Source: Epiperipatus broadwayi (Eukaryota; Onychophora; Udeonychophora; Euonychophora; Peripatidae). Taken from it: a DNA stretch of 64,000 nt. Position numbers and translations under genes: made by a program. Below, one piece after another: positions 36,965 to 48,799 of this stretch. Under the pieces are notes generated by a model. That model was not told where the DNA came from and did not search any database. It saw only the letters and a program-made list of their open reading frames with translations. Where the stretch lies: contig JAQFVV010012405.1 of the NCBI GenBank assembly GCA_028023455.1, positions 7,215,334-7,279,333 of the forward strand, in the 5' to 3' direction. The first letter of the stretch is position 1; each line of letters starts with the position of its first letter.

Positions 36965-37035
36965 TAAATAATCAAAAATACACCAAATTCAGAACTCAAC
37001 CAGACTAGCCAAGAAAGTAACCATTGGTTGCTAAA
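36965..37035 (-). repeat. Penelope-like 3' region fragment
   Basis: CACCAAATTCAGAACTCAACC and AGACTAGCCAAGAAAG match 58330-58365 in the Penelope-like relic (CCCAAATTCAAAACTCAATC, AGACTATCCAAGAAA). It lies next to the fold-back at 37060-37650. A short piece assigned only by similarity to the other copy. Confidence 0.5.
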
Positions 37036-37059
37036 TTTGGAATAATTTTGAAATATTTA

Positions 37060-37650
37060 TATATACACGAATAAAATGTTTATTAATTAAAAAATTATCA
37101 TAATAACAATAAAAATAATAAATATAACGGTAATTAACTATTATATACAGTCGTTTAATCTGCAGAAGTACTTTCAGTTAATTCCTTAACCTGCCTCAAT
37201 TGTTGTTAGATTAAAAAAAATAGCTGAGAGTTCAGCACAGAAACCTTGCAAGCAAGCAGTTGGTTGCAGACGGTTGTTGCAAGTTTGCCTCCCAGCCGAT
37301 GCTATGACATGTGGAAAAAAAAAACCGGAAGCAAAAGTCATCAACTCAAATTCCATGGACTCTAAATTTTAATGTTAGTAGCTTGTTATAAAGAGAGAAA
37401 TCATAAAAAAAGAAAAATTAAGGAGGCAGTTTTAATAAATATAAATAAAATGAATATAATTAATAGACAAGCTGCTAACATTAAAATTAGGAATTCATAG
37501 AATTTGAGTTGATGACTTTCGCTTCTGTTTTATTTTTTGAACTTAACAACAGCTGAGGTAGATTAAGGAATTAACTGAAAGTACTTCTGCAGATTGAAAG
37601 ACTGTACATAGTTAATTACTGTTATATTTATTATATATATAAATAAATAC
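37060..37650. mobile_element. fold-back element interrupted by a SINE
   Basis: Outer arms 37125-37205 and 37550-37635 are inverted copies (TTAATTCCTTAACCTG against GATTAAGGAATTAA, CAGAAGTACTTTCAGTTA against its inverse). An inner pair, 37336-37395 and 37463-37525 (AAGTCATCAACTCAAATTC against GAATTTGAGTTGATGACTT), continues the hairpin. The SINE at 37218-37325 breaks the left arm and is younger. It shares its core word with 36358-36597. Confidence 0.75.
37218..37325 (+). mobile_element. tRNA-derived SINE
   Basis: TAGCTGAGAGTTCAGCAC (box A area), AACCTTGCAAGCAAGCAG, GGTTGCAGACGGTTGT, GCAAGTTTGCCTCCC (box B area), GATGCTATGACATGTGG and a poly-A tail. Closely matches the family at 60890-61011, including the TTGGTTGCAGACGG segment. 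Confidence 0.8.
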
Positions 37651-37662
37651 TTAAAAGAAAGA

Positions 37663-38095
37663 TTTTTAATAAATGTGTTTTACTAGTTCTAACTTATCAA
37701 TCTAAGACTTGACACTCAAAGGAAAAACAATACAGAGACCTCAGACCATGGAGAGATGCATGTTAGGAATAACAAGAAAAGATCAGAAATACTGTATACA
37801 AGGAAAAGAACAAATAGGTGTTACTGACATCATTGAAAGAATTAAAAGACTGATGTATAGTTGGGCTGGACATATTGCTAACAGAGATGATGATAAATGG
37901 ACAATTGAAATCTTAAACAGTATTCCAAGAGATTGTAAAAGATCCAGAAAGAGACCACATGTGAGATGCATGGATGAAATAAGAAAGTGTGCAGGTTGGT
38001 GTGGACAAGAGATGCTAGAGATTGGAGAAGATGGATTGAATATGGAGAGACCTTCATCTTGCAATGGATTGATAATGGTTGATGATGATTATGAT
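37663..38095 (+). pseudogene. RTE LINE 3' fragment (copy B)
   Basis: 5'-truncated copy that starts within the thumb or C-terminal region and runs to the GAT repeat tail. Its open frame (from 37709) has MERCMLGITRKDQK, IGVTDIIERIKRL, SWAGHIANRDDDKWT, IPRDCKRSRKRPHVRCMDEI and LIMVDDDYD. It is close to the element at 27863-31180, so quite young. Reverse transcriptase motifs are absent, so it is dead on arrival. Confidence 0.88.
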
Positions 38096-38467
38096 GGCTT
38101 AAATGATAAAAAACTTTCATCAAGTAAATTCAAATGCCAATAGTTTAAAATAATGAGAAGTACATTTTTAAAATGTCAATATTATAACTATTGCAAATTG
38201 TATTATAAAGGAAAGCATATTCTTGGTAACAGGAGTTATTTGAAGTAGTCACATAACAAATATGTAAAGAAAAATAAATAAATTGGTAATGCAATTTATG
38301 AATATCTAGTTCCTAAATTTAATTTCTTTTATTTGAATAATAGACAAGACTACTAGAAAAGAGTTTGTTACTACTTGAGAAGGCTTCCATTTTTCTTTGA
38401 AGCCTTAAAGAAACAAGTAAATTGTTTAATGACCATTTCATAAATTTTTGTCATTACAACTATTACT

Positions 38468-38764
38468 GCTATGGTATTATTCACATGTTAATGAATAGGT
38501 AGATTTCTCACGAATATGCATCAGCCAACCTTATTACAATTATTCATTTTTACATATAAGTTTAAGACCCAAAAAATTACCATAATCGGATGGATGCCTT
38601 GTAAGTCTTAACTGAAACTTTATTTGGGTTTGCTTGAAGATATATGAGTGCAAGTGTGCATGATTATGGATTCTCTTTACATGTAAAAATGAGTAATTGT
38701 AATAAGTTTGGCTGATGCATATTTGTGAGAAATCTACCTATTCATTAATATGTGAATAATACCA
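38468..38764. repeat. fold-back, about 90-bp arms (family E)
   Basis: 38468-38560 and 38680-38764 are inverted copies: GGTATTATTCACATG against TATGTGAATAATACC, AATGAATAGGTAGATTTCTC against GAGAAATCTACCTATTCATT, and ATGCATCAGCCAA against TTGGCTGATGCAT. A few mismatches only. The end of the right arm is also the tandem unit at 38736-38825. Confidence 0.8.
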
Positions 38765-38825
38765 TATATATATATATGTCACCTATTCATTAATATGTGA
38801 ATAATACCATATATATATATATGTC
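38736..38825. repeat. 45-bp tandem duplication
   Basis: The unit ACCTATTCATTAATATG... ending in ATATATATATATGTC occurs at 38736-38780 and 38781-38825. It links the fold-back arm directly to the tRNA-like sequence that follows. Confidence 0.85.
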
Positions 38826-38828
38826 AAA

Positions 38829-38899
38829 GCGTTGACCAGGAAGCAAACCTGGGCTGGCTGCTTGGAAGGCAGCTATGCTAACTGCTAGACCACCAATGC
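38829..38899 (-). tRNA. tRNA-Gly(UCC) pseudogene or SINE head
   Basis: The minus strand reads GCATTGGTGGTCTAGCAG, then the arm GCTGC-CTTCCAA-GCAGC with anticodon TCC, then the T arm CCAGG-TTTGCTT-CCTGG, then TCAACGC. Length and alignment fit tRNA-Gly with UCC anticodon. The anticodon and T stems pair fully. The acceptor has one A-C mismatch and one G-T pair. The T loop has lost the usual C56 and A58, so it is more likely a pseudogene or SINE head than a working tRNA. Confidence 0.7.
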
Positions 38900-38936
38900 T
38901 TGACATGGATCCTCTTTTAGACATTAAAAATATACA

Positions 38937-39290
38937 CCTATCAATTTTTTGCCTGTTCTATGCAGAATTTTACTAAGATCATTACAACTTTCCTCCACAG
39001 AACTTGGCCACAAGCCAGGCAAAATCAAGCTGTGTTTACATGTAATTTTAGCTCAGTGGATCCTGTTCAAATATTGAATAAAGTTAGTGAAAGGACCAGT
39101 TTGTAATTAATTGCCATTATATTTCGAATTTGTAGATAGTATTTTGAAATCCATTTGAGTCCATATGCATTAACATCGACTAAGGTTATTGTCAAATTCT
39201 GATGAATATTTATCAAAATGCAAAAGCAGGGGTGAATCTATCTGGTGACGATAAGAACATTAACATTGATAATGGCAGGTTAATCCAAAT
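38937..39290 (+). pseudogene. RTE reverse transcriptase fragment
   Basis: Follows the main RTE from the fingers region (CTGTTCTATGCAGAATTTT, TTACTAAGATCATTACAAC matching [11 protein letters not shown]) through the motif A region (near 39120-39150, decayed) to ATGAATATTTATCAAAATGC and ATTAACATTGATAATGG just before motif B. Truncated at both ends and without an open frame. Confidence 0.75.
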
Positions 39291-41098
39291 TGATTGTGAT
39301 TTACTCGAGAAACTTTCTGATTATGATTTGGTTTTTATTTTTTAATGAATGAAAATGAGGTGCATAGAATAATGACCAGATAGTTTAAATTAACTATCCT
39401 TTTATATGAACACCAACAGTTTCTTTGTTTTCTTTAAAGCATTGTCAATAACATGCAATAATGCATTACAATCTCATATGGTAAAGCATGCAATAGACAC
39501 TGATAGCTTCAACTACAGCCACAATCTCATGATACTACCTTAGCAGTGAGAGGTTTTATAATTTAAAATACATCTCTGAGCACCAAAATTCATGAACGTT
39601 TGTGAATTATCTGTAAAATGGTATATTAAGAAGATAGCAAGCAATATTAGACTGACTGATGATCAGGTCATTGCTTCTTCAAACCACATCAATACACAAA
39701 TTAGCATATTTGAGAAATGTTTTAACAAAAGTTAAAATAATCTTATTCATGAGAATGAAGATTAAATTCTCGTTCAGGATAAAGTCTAGAGATTTTTTTT
39801 TCAGATAGCTGTAAGTTTAGCATTTTTTTCAGTTAGACGATTTACATCTAAACCAGCTTGTTATTAATCAGTATTTAGATTTTTTTAACTGGAGGATAAA
39901 AATCATTTGAAAATTCCTAAGAGCATTTTCTCTTCATTATACTTCAGAGCGTCTATAGTAAACTTACAGAGGTCACGGACACTAAATGATAGGGCTGGTA
40001 TATCTATATTCCCATATTAGTTTATCAGCTATTTTTAATCAACGGATATTTAGAATTAAAATTGTCAATCAATGCACACATGCTTTTAATAGACAATATT
40101 AAGTTTTTATATTACAAAGCTAATAGACTCAAATTTAGAAGCACCTCAAAGTGTAAAATATAAAATGCACTATCACGCAACACTTTACAACTATTAGCCA
40201 CAAAGTTTAAATTGTTTGCTCATTTCAAACACTTCAGAGGTTTTTGAAAACAAGCTTGTACATTTATATAGATCTCACATCTCATTAGCAATTAAATAAT
40301 TTACTTAGGCTTTTTTTATTTTGATAACTATAGTGTTCTTTCATCCTTTGGTTAGGATGGATAATACCAACAAAATATCCCATGTCTTTCACAGCTTATT
40401 CTTAACATATGGTGAGAATAATTTGATTAAGTCATATAATGTTTTGTTAATCCTAGGATAGTCTTCAGTTAGTTGGATATGGTGATGTGCTGATCGTAAA
40501 ACCCAACTTCTACAATAAGTAAAAGAGGTATCGTTATCTTTAGGTATTAAGCTCACACCGTTTTTTATCTTTTTAGAGTAAAATGTGTATGATATTTTCA
40601 AAGAGGAGGTTTAATTTCTAAATAATATTACTACAATTTCTTCAACAGAATAGTTGGTATAGTTTTGTTCATTTTTTTGTGCATGGGATCATTTGTACTA
40701 TATGAGATATGCTTATATAAAACATACTTTTAATTATCTCAATTAATATTTAAGCAAAATTATCATTCTAATACTTATGCAATCTATTCCAATATAACTA
40801 TTAGTTACAAAATGTGGAATGTTATGTGTTTTTGATACAGATTTTTATAAAATCAAATACATCTTATGTAATGGGAGATATCACATTTTTCTTAAAGTGA
40901 AAATAGTCATTATTGATATTTGTTTATCACTCAAATATATTAAAATTTTATTAATATGTATTTTTTTAACAATTCTAATGTGTTGTATATATTTTATCCT
41001 CCAGCATATTATAATACATTTAAATTTTAACTATGTAAAAAATATTTTTTCTGTTGATTATTATTGAATATTAAAACAGATTGAAATGCCAAATAATG
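39291..41098. other. AT-rich non-coding stretch
   Basis: I see no gene or element. Short open frames at 40389-40601 and 40819-41067 have no recognisable domains and low-complexity composition. Confidence 0.5.
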
Positions 41099-41100
41099 TA

Positions 41101-41528
41101 CAGGTAACCCGCTATAACATGGCATTCCTACAATATTATTTCACCCTAACATAGTTTGAGAATTAGAACCCCTCCTCCCTATAATGCAGGATTCACTACA
41201 ATGCTTTCACTTTTAAATGGTTCAAGAATTAGAGAAACTCCCCCTATAACAGCATTTAGGTAACAAGTTTTGACAATTAGGGAAATTCCCATATAATAAG
41301 GTCTATGACAGAGTTTTTAAAAGCAAACACTATCTCTGTCAATATTTGTCATTTGAGCATGTATGAAAATGCTTGTTGAATGATAATTAGTAGTGATGCG
41401 GAAGAAAACATGTAATATTAATATGTAATACTCTGTTTTTTATACTATTTCTTTGTTTTGTGTAACATGAATCCACATAATAGACATTTTTTAGGAATGT
41501 ATCAACTGTGTTATATGGAGTTTACCTG
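41101..41528. mobile_element. small pogo/Tigger-like non-autonomous element, TA-flanked
   Basis: Starts CAGGTAACCCGCTATAAC and ends GTTATATGGAGTTTACCTG, which are imperfect terminal inverted repeats. TA lies immediately outside both ends (41099-41100 and 41529-41530). Repeated internal CTATAA-type blocks near the left end fit this group. 428 bp with no transposase. Confidence 0.75.
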
Positions 41529-41530
41529 TA

Positions 41531-44160
41531 CAATAAAATTTTAAATATCCATCAGAGTAAATAATATTATGACAGATAAAAAATAAATGGTTACTATATG
41601 ATTACCATATCCACTATCAAATCCATAAAATAAACCATGATTTTAAATAAAAAAAGTAAGTTTCATGTACTTTACTTGTTTTTTATCTCGTACATTCTAT
41701 TAGAAATGTTTGTATTTTTAGTCATTTTCAATATTGAAAATCTTGTTTAAAATAGCTTAAAATCCCAGATATGGTTGGAATAATTCTGCTAAGCCTATGA
41801 AATGCCATGGAGTACATAGTTTGCGTAATAAAAAAAAAGATTGAATTAGTTTTGAAAAAAATATCTGTATATTGAAGCTTGATAGATATTCAATAAGAAT
41901 GAATTATCAATTCATGAAACAGTAAAATAGGGGTAAAAATATGCCAAAATTACTTGTGCTCCTAAAACAGCTAATGCTATACATCCATGATATATCATAC
42001 ATATTTAATAAATGATGGATGAATATTAAATTTCTGGGAAAAAGATATGCACAGAAAAAAAAAAATTTGTATCAAATAATATTTTCTAATCAGAAAAATG
42101 TTGATTCTATATAAAGATTTTGCAGGAAGATTTCCATTAGCAGTAATATGTAAAAAGTACTATTTGGTCATTGAATTCATTATGTCTATAATGTGAAGAC
42201 TTTAGCCGAGAGAGTATTCCTGTAATAATGTTACAAAACATCTATTGCATCATTAAACATTGAATCAACAAAGACATTAACAGAGAGATTATTCTGGAAA
42301 AAAATAACTTAGAAAGTAACATCACCAAAAAATGTTGGTCTAAATAAAGTCTTTAGAAAAGGATCTTCATATCAGAAAATACTTCGCTTATATAATATTT
42401 TTTAAATTCATCATCAATTTTTATCATAAAAATGTAGATGAGTAGGGGATTTTTTTGAGAGAGAGAATGAGTGAGGAAGTATATTCTTTTGTGTACCCAC
42501 TCAGATTCGATTAAAGTATAATACATACATATGTGAATATGCTCTTTCAATTTCTCTTTTTTATAATTGTATTTTATTTTTGGTTACTTATTTCTATAAT
42601 GACTTAATTTTTTTACAATTTTAAAATTAAATTATATCATATATAAATATAAATATATATTTAAAATGCATGTTTATATATGGGGTGTAATATATCTATG
42701 ATTTTTAATATCCATGCAAAGGCTTTGAATCACATGATGCCTATAGTGATCAAAGTAAAGAAATGTATCATAATAATTTAAATTATATGCCAAAACTTAT
42801 TCAGCATAAATAAAAAATTGAAAATAAAATTACCATAATCAAAAAGTCATGTAGAAAAATATTGATTTTAAAAAAGTCTAATAACATGAAGAGGGGAAGG
42901 ATATCTTCATAATTTACTCATTCCCCAAAAAATGGGGAAATTAAATTCACAATCAATGCAGAACAAATTCTTATACATATTATAACACAATTTGATAATA
43001 CAATAATAAATTATACACAAGCTAAAAATTATTAATGTATTACTATACTACCAATGCATTTTAAAATATAAATAAAGATATAGATTTAATAAGCACAAAA
43101 ATTACTTTTATTTGAAAATAAATTATGAATTTTAAAATAAAGATAATTGTCATCCCTTGTCTAGTCTATTGTGCTCAATTTAAAAAGAAAAGACATCTAA
43201 GTGTCTCATTTTGGTTTTTCTCTATAAACATGCTTTTGGAAGTTTTATCTCAAATTTAAAAACACATAAAGGGAATGTTTATGATAAATTAAAGAATGTC
43301 TTTTTAGATTTTTTAAAAAAAAATGGTAATTAAAATTTGATACTATTTTTTCTTATGTAAATTAAAATCAGTTTTTTTTTTGTTTCTCTATATGCAATCT
43401 TCATTAAATCTTAACTTTTAAAATCAGTAATGTTTTTATTTTATTTTATGGTAGATATTAAAATTTTATATTGGGATATAACAGATGTTTATTTCATCTA
43501 GATAAACTTTTGTAAATTTTTTATTCCCTAAAAGTTTTACAATTTTAAATACAGTCTTTGCTATCATATGGTCCTTGTCTATTTTTCATCGCAGTCTATG
43601 CTATATCATTACATTTTTGTGGAGCAAATGATATTTACATTTCAATCATTTTTGATAATATCATCAAAGTTAAGTTATAAATGTAGATTTTTTTTTTAAT
43701 TTTAAAGGGTGTTGATATAGTAATGTAACTGTAGTACAATAACCACATGCAAATATTAATAAGATAATACTGAAATGTTTGTCATAAGTTACTCATATCT
43801 TTTTTTGACTTTGTGCATTGTAATATCTTTTATGTATTTCTCTTAGGGAAACTTTTGGATATGAAGAAACAGTTTTTTATTGCATTGTTCTACAATTACA
43901 ATACATGTGCATATTCACTATATTTTATACCAAATTCTTTTGTTTATTGTACATCACATACAATAGCTCACTTTTTGATGATAAACTTTGAATTCATTAG
44001 GATATGTATTATTCCCTAAAATCCAAATGTACTGTATTTTCCAACATGCATATATGTAACACAGACACTTTTTAAATATATAGTATACATATCTAAATAT
44101 ATAGTATACATATCTAAATTAAGATAGTAATATAAACCAAATTTTAACAAATAATAATAT
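41531..44160. other. AT-rich non-coding stretch
   Basis: No supported gene. A 21-bp tandem duplication with unit TCTAAATATATAGTATACA lies near 44075-44120. Short open frames look random. Confidence 0.5.
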
Positions 44161-44430
44161 AACATGATCACCATCTCTTATATTAGCACTAATTGTTATT
44201 AAACAAGGCAAAACTTTTCATAGAGTAGTGCCACCCTGTGCCAACCAGAGTAATCAATGGATGCCAGAAGGCTTGTGCATAAAATCTCTATCTAGTGCCT
44301 ACTCATCCAATATCCCCAGACTAGTTTCTGGCTTTTGGCCTTGGTCAGTGAGGAGCCTTGGATCAGAGAGCACTGCACATAGATCTTAGGAGATAAAAGA
44401 ACTTCTAATCAAATTTGATGCCTAGTCAAT
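44160..44430 (-). mobile_element. hairpin family A, single arm
   Basis: Runs from the outer end AACATGATCACCATCTC through AGTAATCAATGGATGCC, CTAGTGCCTACTC and GTCAGTGAGGAGCC to GATCTTAGGAG, then diverges at the hairpin centre. Only one arm is present, so this copy is not self-complementary. I found no convincing duplication around it. Confidence 0.75.
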
Positions 44431-44479
44431 TGTATAGAATTCGGTCTTCTTATCTTGTTACTTTTTCTATGCTGCTGAC

Positions 44480-47230
44480 CGAGTAGGGTTAATTAGAAGT
44501 TTTTGATGTAGATATTTTGCAAGTTGCAATAATATTTTGTAAAAAATCAATTAGCAATATAATGTTCTTGGTTCTATTTTACATATAATACAGCTTAAGC
44601 AAAATTTATTTTTATTTAAAAATTTGATTACATGAGCTTAGTGAATTAAAATAATATCTGAATTTCTTTGTGGACCATTAAAATTATGTCATGGATCACC
44701 AGTGGTCTGTGGATTACCACCGCTGATATAGACTATATGCAAAAAACTATGAGAACTGCCTTACTGAAATGTAATAAATTAAAAGTAATATTAATATTAT
44801 TTCATACACAGATAAAAATATTAAATATAATGTATTTTCAATGAAGAATAGCCATCTCAGAGGTAACTATTATATTTAAAACCATTTCTGTTTTTATTTT
44901 TGAATATAACAGATGTCATTAACAAGAATCCTCTGCATTAAAAATGCATTAGTTATATTTAATCTTTTCAATATTTCCTCCATGTATGAACCAATTTTAA
45001 TACTATTTTAATAAGTTATATGTCATAAGTATAACATCCTGAATAATTGCTACTAAAATTCTAATCAAATAATATAATTTAAACTATAATACTGCTATAC
45101 CTAACAGAATATTCCTATCTTAAGTCGTTGATTTGTTACTGAAGACAGTGGAATAGTGAAAACTACTAATAACATTGTTAGAACTTAGGTTATTCAAGTA
45201 GCATTTTATTAGTATTTATTTGGGATGAGTCCCATTGTTTATTTTTATAAAAATGTACACAATTACTATGCAAAATATTGGGGGTTTTTTTCACACTCAC
45301 TTATTCCAATTTATATTTTTCTATGGATTGTATTCTGTGCTGTAGCAGTTTTTCATTTCTATATTATTTAGAATTTTTTTATTTTTATATACTGAACAGT
45401 TCAGATATTGATGCAATTAAGTTTGTGGCAGGAAGTGAACCTTCACACATGTACTATTGAATTGATATATTAAATTTCCATGTACTCATCTGAACCAATA
45501 TCTAATGACCATGCTTAAATCAAGCCTTTGTCTTATTATGAGCTTGATATTTCAATTGACAAATTATTTATATAAATTTAGTTTATGTATCAGAAGATTA
45601 TAACTACCTATGACTTTAAATTATATTAGTCTGAACATATGTAAATAAATAATTTAGTGATTTATGTGTGTGTGTGTGTGTGTGTAAATCTTGTGGAAGG
45701 AAATGAATTTTCACACATGCGTTATTGGATTGATGGGTGTGTGTTTGTAAATTTAATTATTACAGTGCATGTGTGAATATTTTCTTCCACAAGGCTTACA
45801 TATATGTAAATCGTTAAATTAGTTATTTACTGGTGTAATTAAGTTAAATGGTTTTAATATTATCAATAAATAATTTGCATCAAGGAAAAGAATTGTAGTC
45901 ATAAAAATAGGTAAAAATGCATATATCACATGTTCAAATGAAAAGTCATGCTATTTCAGTAAATGATTTATATTAAGTAAATGAGTAGTAATCAGAAACG
46001 TTAAAATATGTAAAAAAAAAAAAATAGAAAAGATAATTTAAATCGGCTGATAAAAATTGTATATTCAATGTTATATATATTTATAATTATGGTTTAATGT
46101 TACTCTTTTTGAAACAAATATATAACAAGCATTAAAAAACAAATATATGCATTTCTGTTGACTTAGTCTCATCAGTTGACCCAGATATTCATATCATGTT
46201 ATTATTATTTATCCGGCTTATTTTATTATTCCTTAGACTACAAAATGTACAAGTCACGTATACAATTTTAATGACGAATTAGCATTTTTGGTTAAATGTA
46301 TCAGTGTTTTGAATAACTATTTATTAGAATAACCATTTAACAAATAGTTATTCATAAAATTGGCAATTTTTATCCAAAACACGATAAATCATCAAGTGCA
46401 GATATTTATAAATAAGTTATATAGTAACTTCGCTAAAGTAAATATTAACATCTTATGTGTAATAAAATGATGGATATTTAAAGTTTTATTTTTTTCTAAT
46501 TGTAAAATATATATTTTCATTATGATTCATAATTTTTTAAACAGTATGTATTTATAATTAAAAATTTGTTCTACGATTTCTTGAAAATTATTAGTTTAGG
46601 TTAATTTGCTGAGAGTTTTAGACATCTAACTTTCAGACATTTATTGTTTGTTTTCTTAATGTGTCTCCCCCTCCCCTAATATGTATTTTAATATTTTTTA
46701 TTAAAAGCATCAGTATTGTTATTTGTAAAATATTTTAATGTATTGTTTTTTTACTACTGTTAACTATTATATTTTTTAATGTATTTGTGTTCCTGTTTAA
46801 TTGATTGTAAACTGTTTTTCTATTATTTTTAAAGCAGAAACTTTATTTTATATAACTTGGTTATTTTTTACATATACAATTTTATATATAGTAATGTGTT
46901 TGTTTTAAAGTATATATCTATAGAAATGTCTTCCAGAAATTTGACTATGTTTCCTTTGTAAAATATTTATATGCTTTGTAAATTCTCAAATAGCGAATAA
47001 ACTTCATGTTATTTATATTAGTTTGATTCATGTGTGTCTCTTTTTAGAATCTTTTCATACACAATTGTTGCCTTGAAACAATTTCACTATTAACCATTTA
47101 TATGCTATTGCATTTTAATAAACAATTAAAATACACAGTGTGATTGCCAGCTTTGATAATATGAACAAAAATAATTAACATTTTACAGAATAGTTTTAGG
47201 CTTGATACATTGTTACATCATTACCTGAAA
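44480..47230. other. AT-rich non-coding stretch
   Basis: No gene recognised. Contains the small repeat cluster at 45425-45815 and a (TG)n run near 45666-45686. Confidence 0.5.
45425..45815. repeat. three-copy short repeat, one inverted
   Basis: GGCAGGAAGTGAACCTTCAC at 45427-45446 and GGAAGGAAATGAATTTTCAC near 45695-45715 are direct copies, each followed by ACATG and an ATTGAATTGAT-like word. GCATGTGTGAATATTTTC and TTCCACAAGG near 45768-45793 is an inverted copy. The last two form a hairpin with a loop of about 50 bases. Confidence 0.6.
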
Positions 47231-47238
47231 AAGTTAAA

Positions 47239-47316
47239 ACACGTTAAAAATAACAATTATGTGCTAGTATGAGATAGTGATCATGTGATGTTTAGTGGTT
47301 TAACATGTTAAAAATA
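47239..47316 (+). mobile_element. 50-bp hairpin family A end with 14-bp target duplication
   Basis: ACACGTTAAAAATA at 47239-47252 and ACATGTTAAAAATA at 47303-47316 differ at one base and bound only 50 bp of the family's outer end (ACAATTATGTGCTAG to TTTAGTGGTTTA). Such a short tail-only copy with a target duplication is a classic severe 5' truncation. Confidence 0.85.
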
Positions 47317-47319
47317 CAT

Positions 47320-47575
47320 AATGATCAGGTGAATCATCACATGACTCTTATCTACACACTACTTTAAATAAAATATATTTCTTTTATTCTACTTTTGCAA
47401 CAATGCTTAAACTTATCTATAAATGATAGATGGTAATGCTAATGAAAACCATAGGCTAGAAATTAATCTAAAGATATGAGTAGGCCAACACTGCATATGT
47501 ATTCATTATACATCACTATCTAGCATCTATAGATTATTCAAACGTGCACAAGGTGGCTGCACTGATGTAGGTATA
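47320..47575 (-). repeat. diverged hairpin family A copy
   Basis: AATCATCACATGACTC, CATAGGCTAGAAATTAATC, GATATGAGTAGGCC and CTAGCATCTATAGATTATTC follow the order of the family with many changes. Older than its neighbour at 47253-47302. Confidence 0.5.
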
Positions 47576-48028
47576 TAGATTTTTTACTTATAATAATTTA
47601 TTACAGTCATTCTATGGGAAGTAATGGTTAATTGCTACTCTATACATACTTGTCATTATTTATAATCTTATTGGTGATTATCTCGTGTAAATGTTTTTAG
47701 TAGTCTTTTATGCGCAACCTGGATTTATAATAACGTGAATTGCACTGAAATTTTGGATTAACAAGTAGTATTTTTAATAGATCCTACATTAAACAGGTGG
47801 GTAATTTGATCCAGTTGTTTTCCAAAAAATCACTACACATTCTTTGTAAAGTTAAAAATTATTCAATTTCTTTAACAAAAGAACACTTATTTATAATTGT
47901 TAATAAAGAAGAAGATATAAATTAATATTAAACTTTATCAGCTAAACGTTTTCAAGGATCCATGCCTCATATTCATAGCCTTCATAAAATGTATAGTAAA
48001 TGTATGCAAATATTCAAATAAGCTAGTA

Positions 48029-48310
48029 TTACATAGCCCATTTCTTCGAGATTTCGAAGCAAGTGTCTTTCCTATTAATAGCATGGATGTTTCCATTCAT
48101 GTAAAATGTCTCCTTTATTTTTCTTTTGTGATTGTTTGATTCTGAGCACAATATTATGAGATTGGCAGGTGTGAAGTTATGTCCAGATTGTTTAGCATGC
48201 TCCAAAAATACAGAGTTTGTATTGCTGTTCCTCTGAGCTCTGTTATACATGTAAAGATGTTGAGCCAGTCTAGTGTTGATTGTAGCTTTTGTTTCACCAA
48301 CTATATCTAT
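48029..48310 (-). pseudogene. GIY-YIG endonuclease fragment of a Penelope-like element
   Basis: The minus-strand frame 48029-48250 reads EHAKQSGHNFTPANLIIL, then RKIKETFYM, then AINRKD. This matches the later half of the GIY-YIG nuclease of Penelope-like elements (the EH...GH pair, then R..KE..YI, then an Asn). The reading continues upstream to about 48310 as IVGETKATINTRLAQHL, a decayed YIGET..L..RL..H segment; the first GIY motif is not seen. In full elements this domain nicks DNA for insertion. No reverse transcriptase lies beside it. Confidence 0.75.
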
Positions 48311-48799
48311 TTCTTTAACAAAATTAAAAAATATTCTAACTTTCTTAATCAGATTATACTCTAATATTGCATTAAATGTTAAATGAATCTTTTAATACTT
48401 ATTTATGTGTGAATTTGTTTTAAAAAATTGTGTTATCATGCTTTTACTATATCATGTATCAAGCATAATGAAAACAATCATTCTCATTACTTCTTTAAAA
48501 ATTGATTACAGACAATATATATATGTAAATGACTCACGTTGCATTTAGATGATGTAAACCATGTCTTGTTTATTGACTTAAATTGTCACAATATCTATTT
48601 GACATTGCCCCCCCCCCATTACAGCATTGTGGCAACAAATCCCTAAAATTAATTAATCTCTTAATATGGAAAAAATAATTTAGGAAATACATAATTGGAA
48701 AAATGACTACATGAAATTTATAAATAGGTAGAATTTAGTTTTTAAGTTTCTTTTTAATTATCAAAGTGAAAGATATGCTATACAAACAGATTTTACACA

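Noticed and set aside
41101-41528. Exon of a host gene suggested by CTATAA-spaced blocks
   Set aside because: Terminal inverted repeats and TA on both sides identify it as a small DNA transposon.
45278-45460. Hydrophobic 60-codon open frame resembling a membrane segment
   Set aside because: AT-rich DNA gives Phe, Leu, Ile and Tyr runs by chance; there is no family match or transcript signal.
48599-48617. Poly-C run as a structural element
   Set aside because: It is a short homopolymer; similar G or C runs occur near 22283 and 60415 without shared context.
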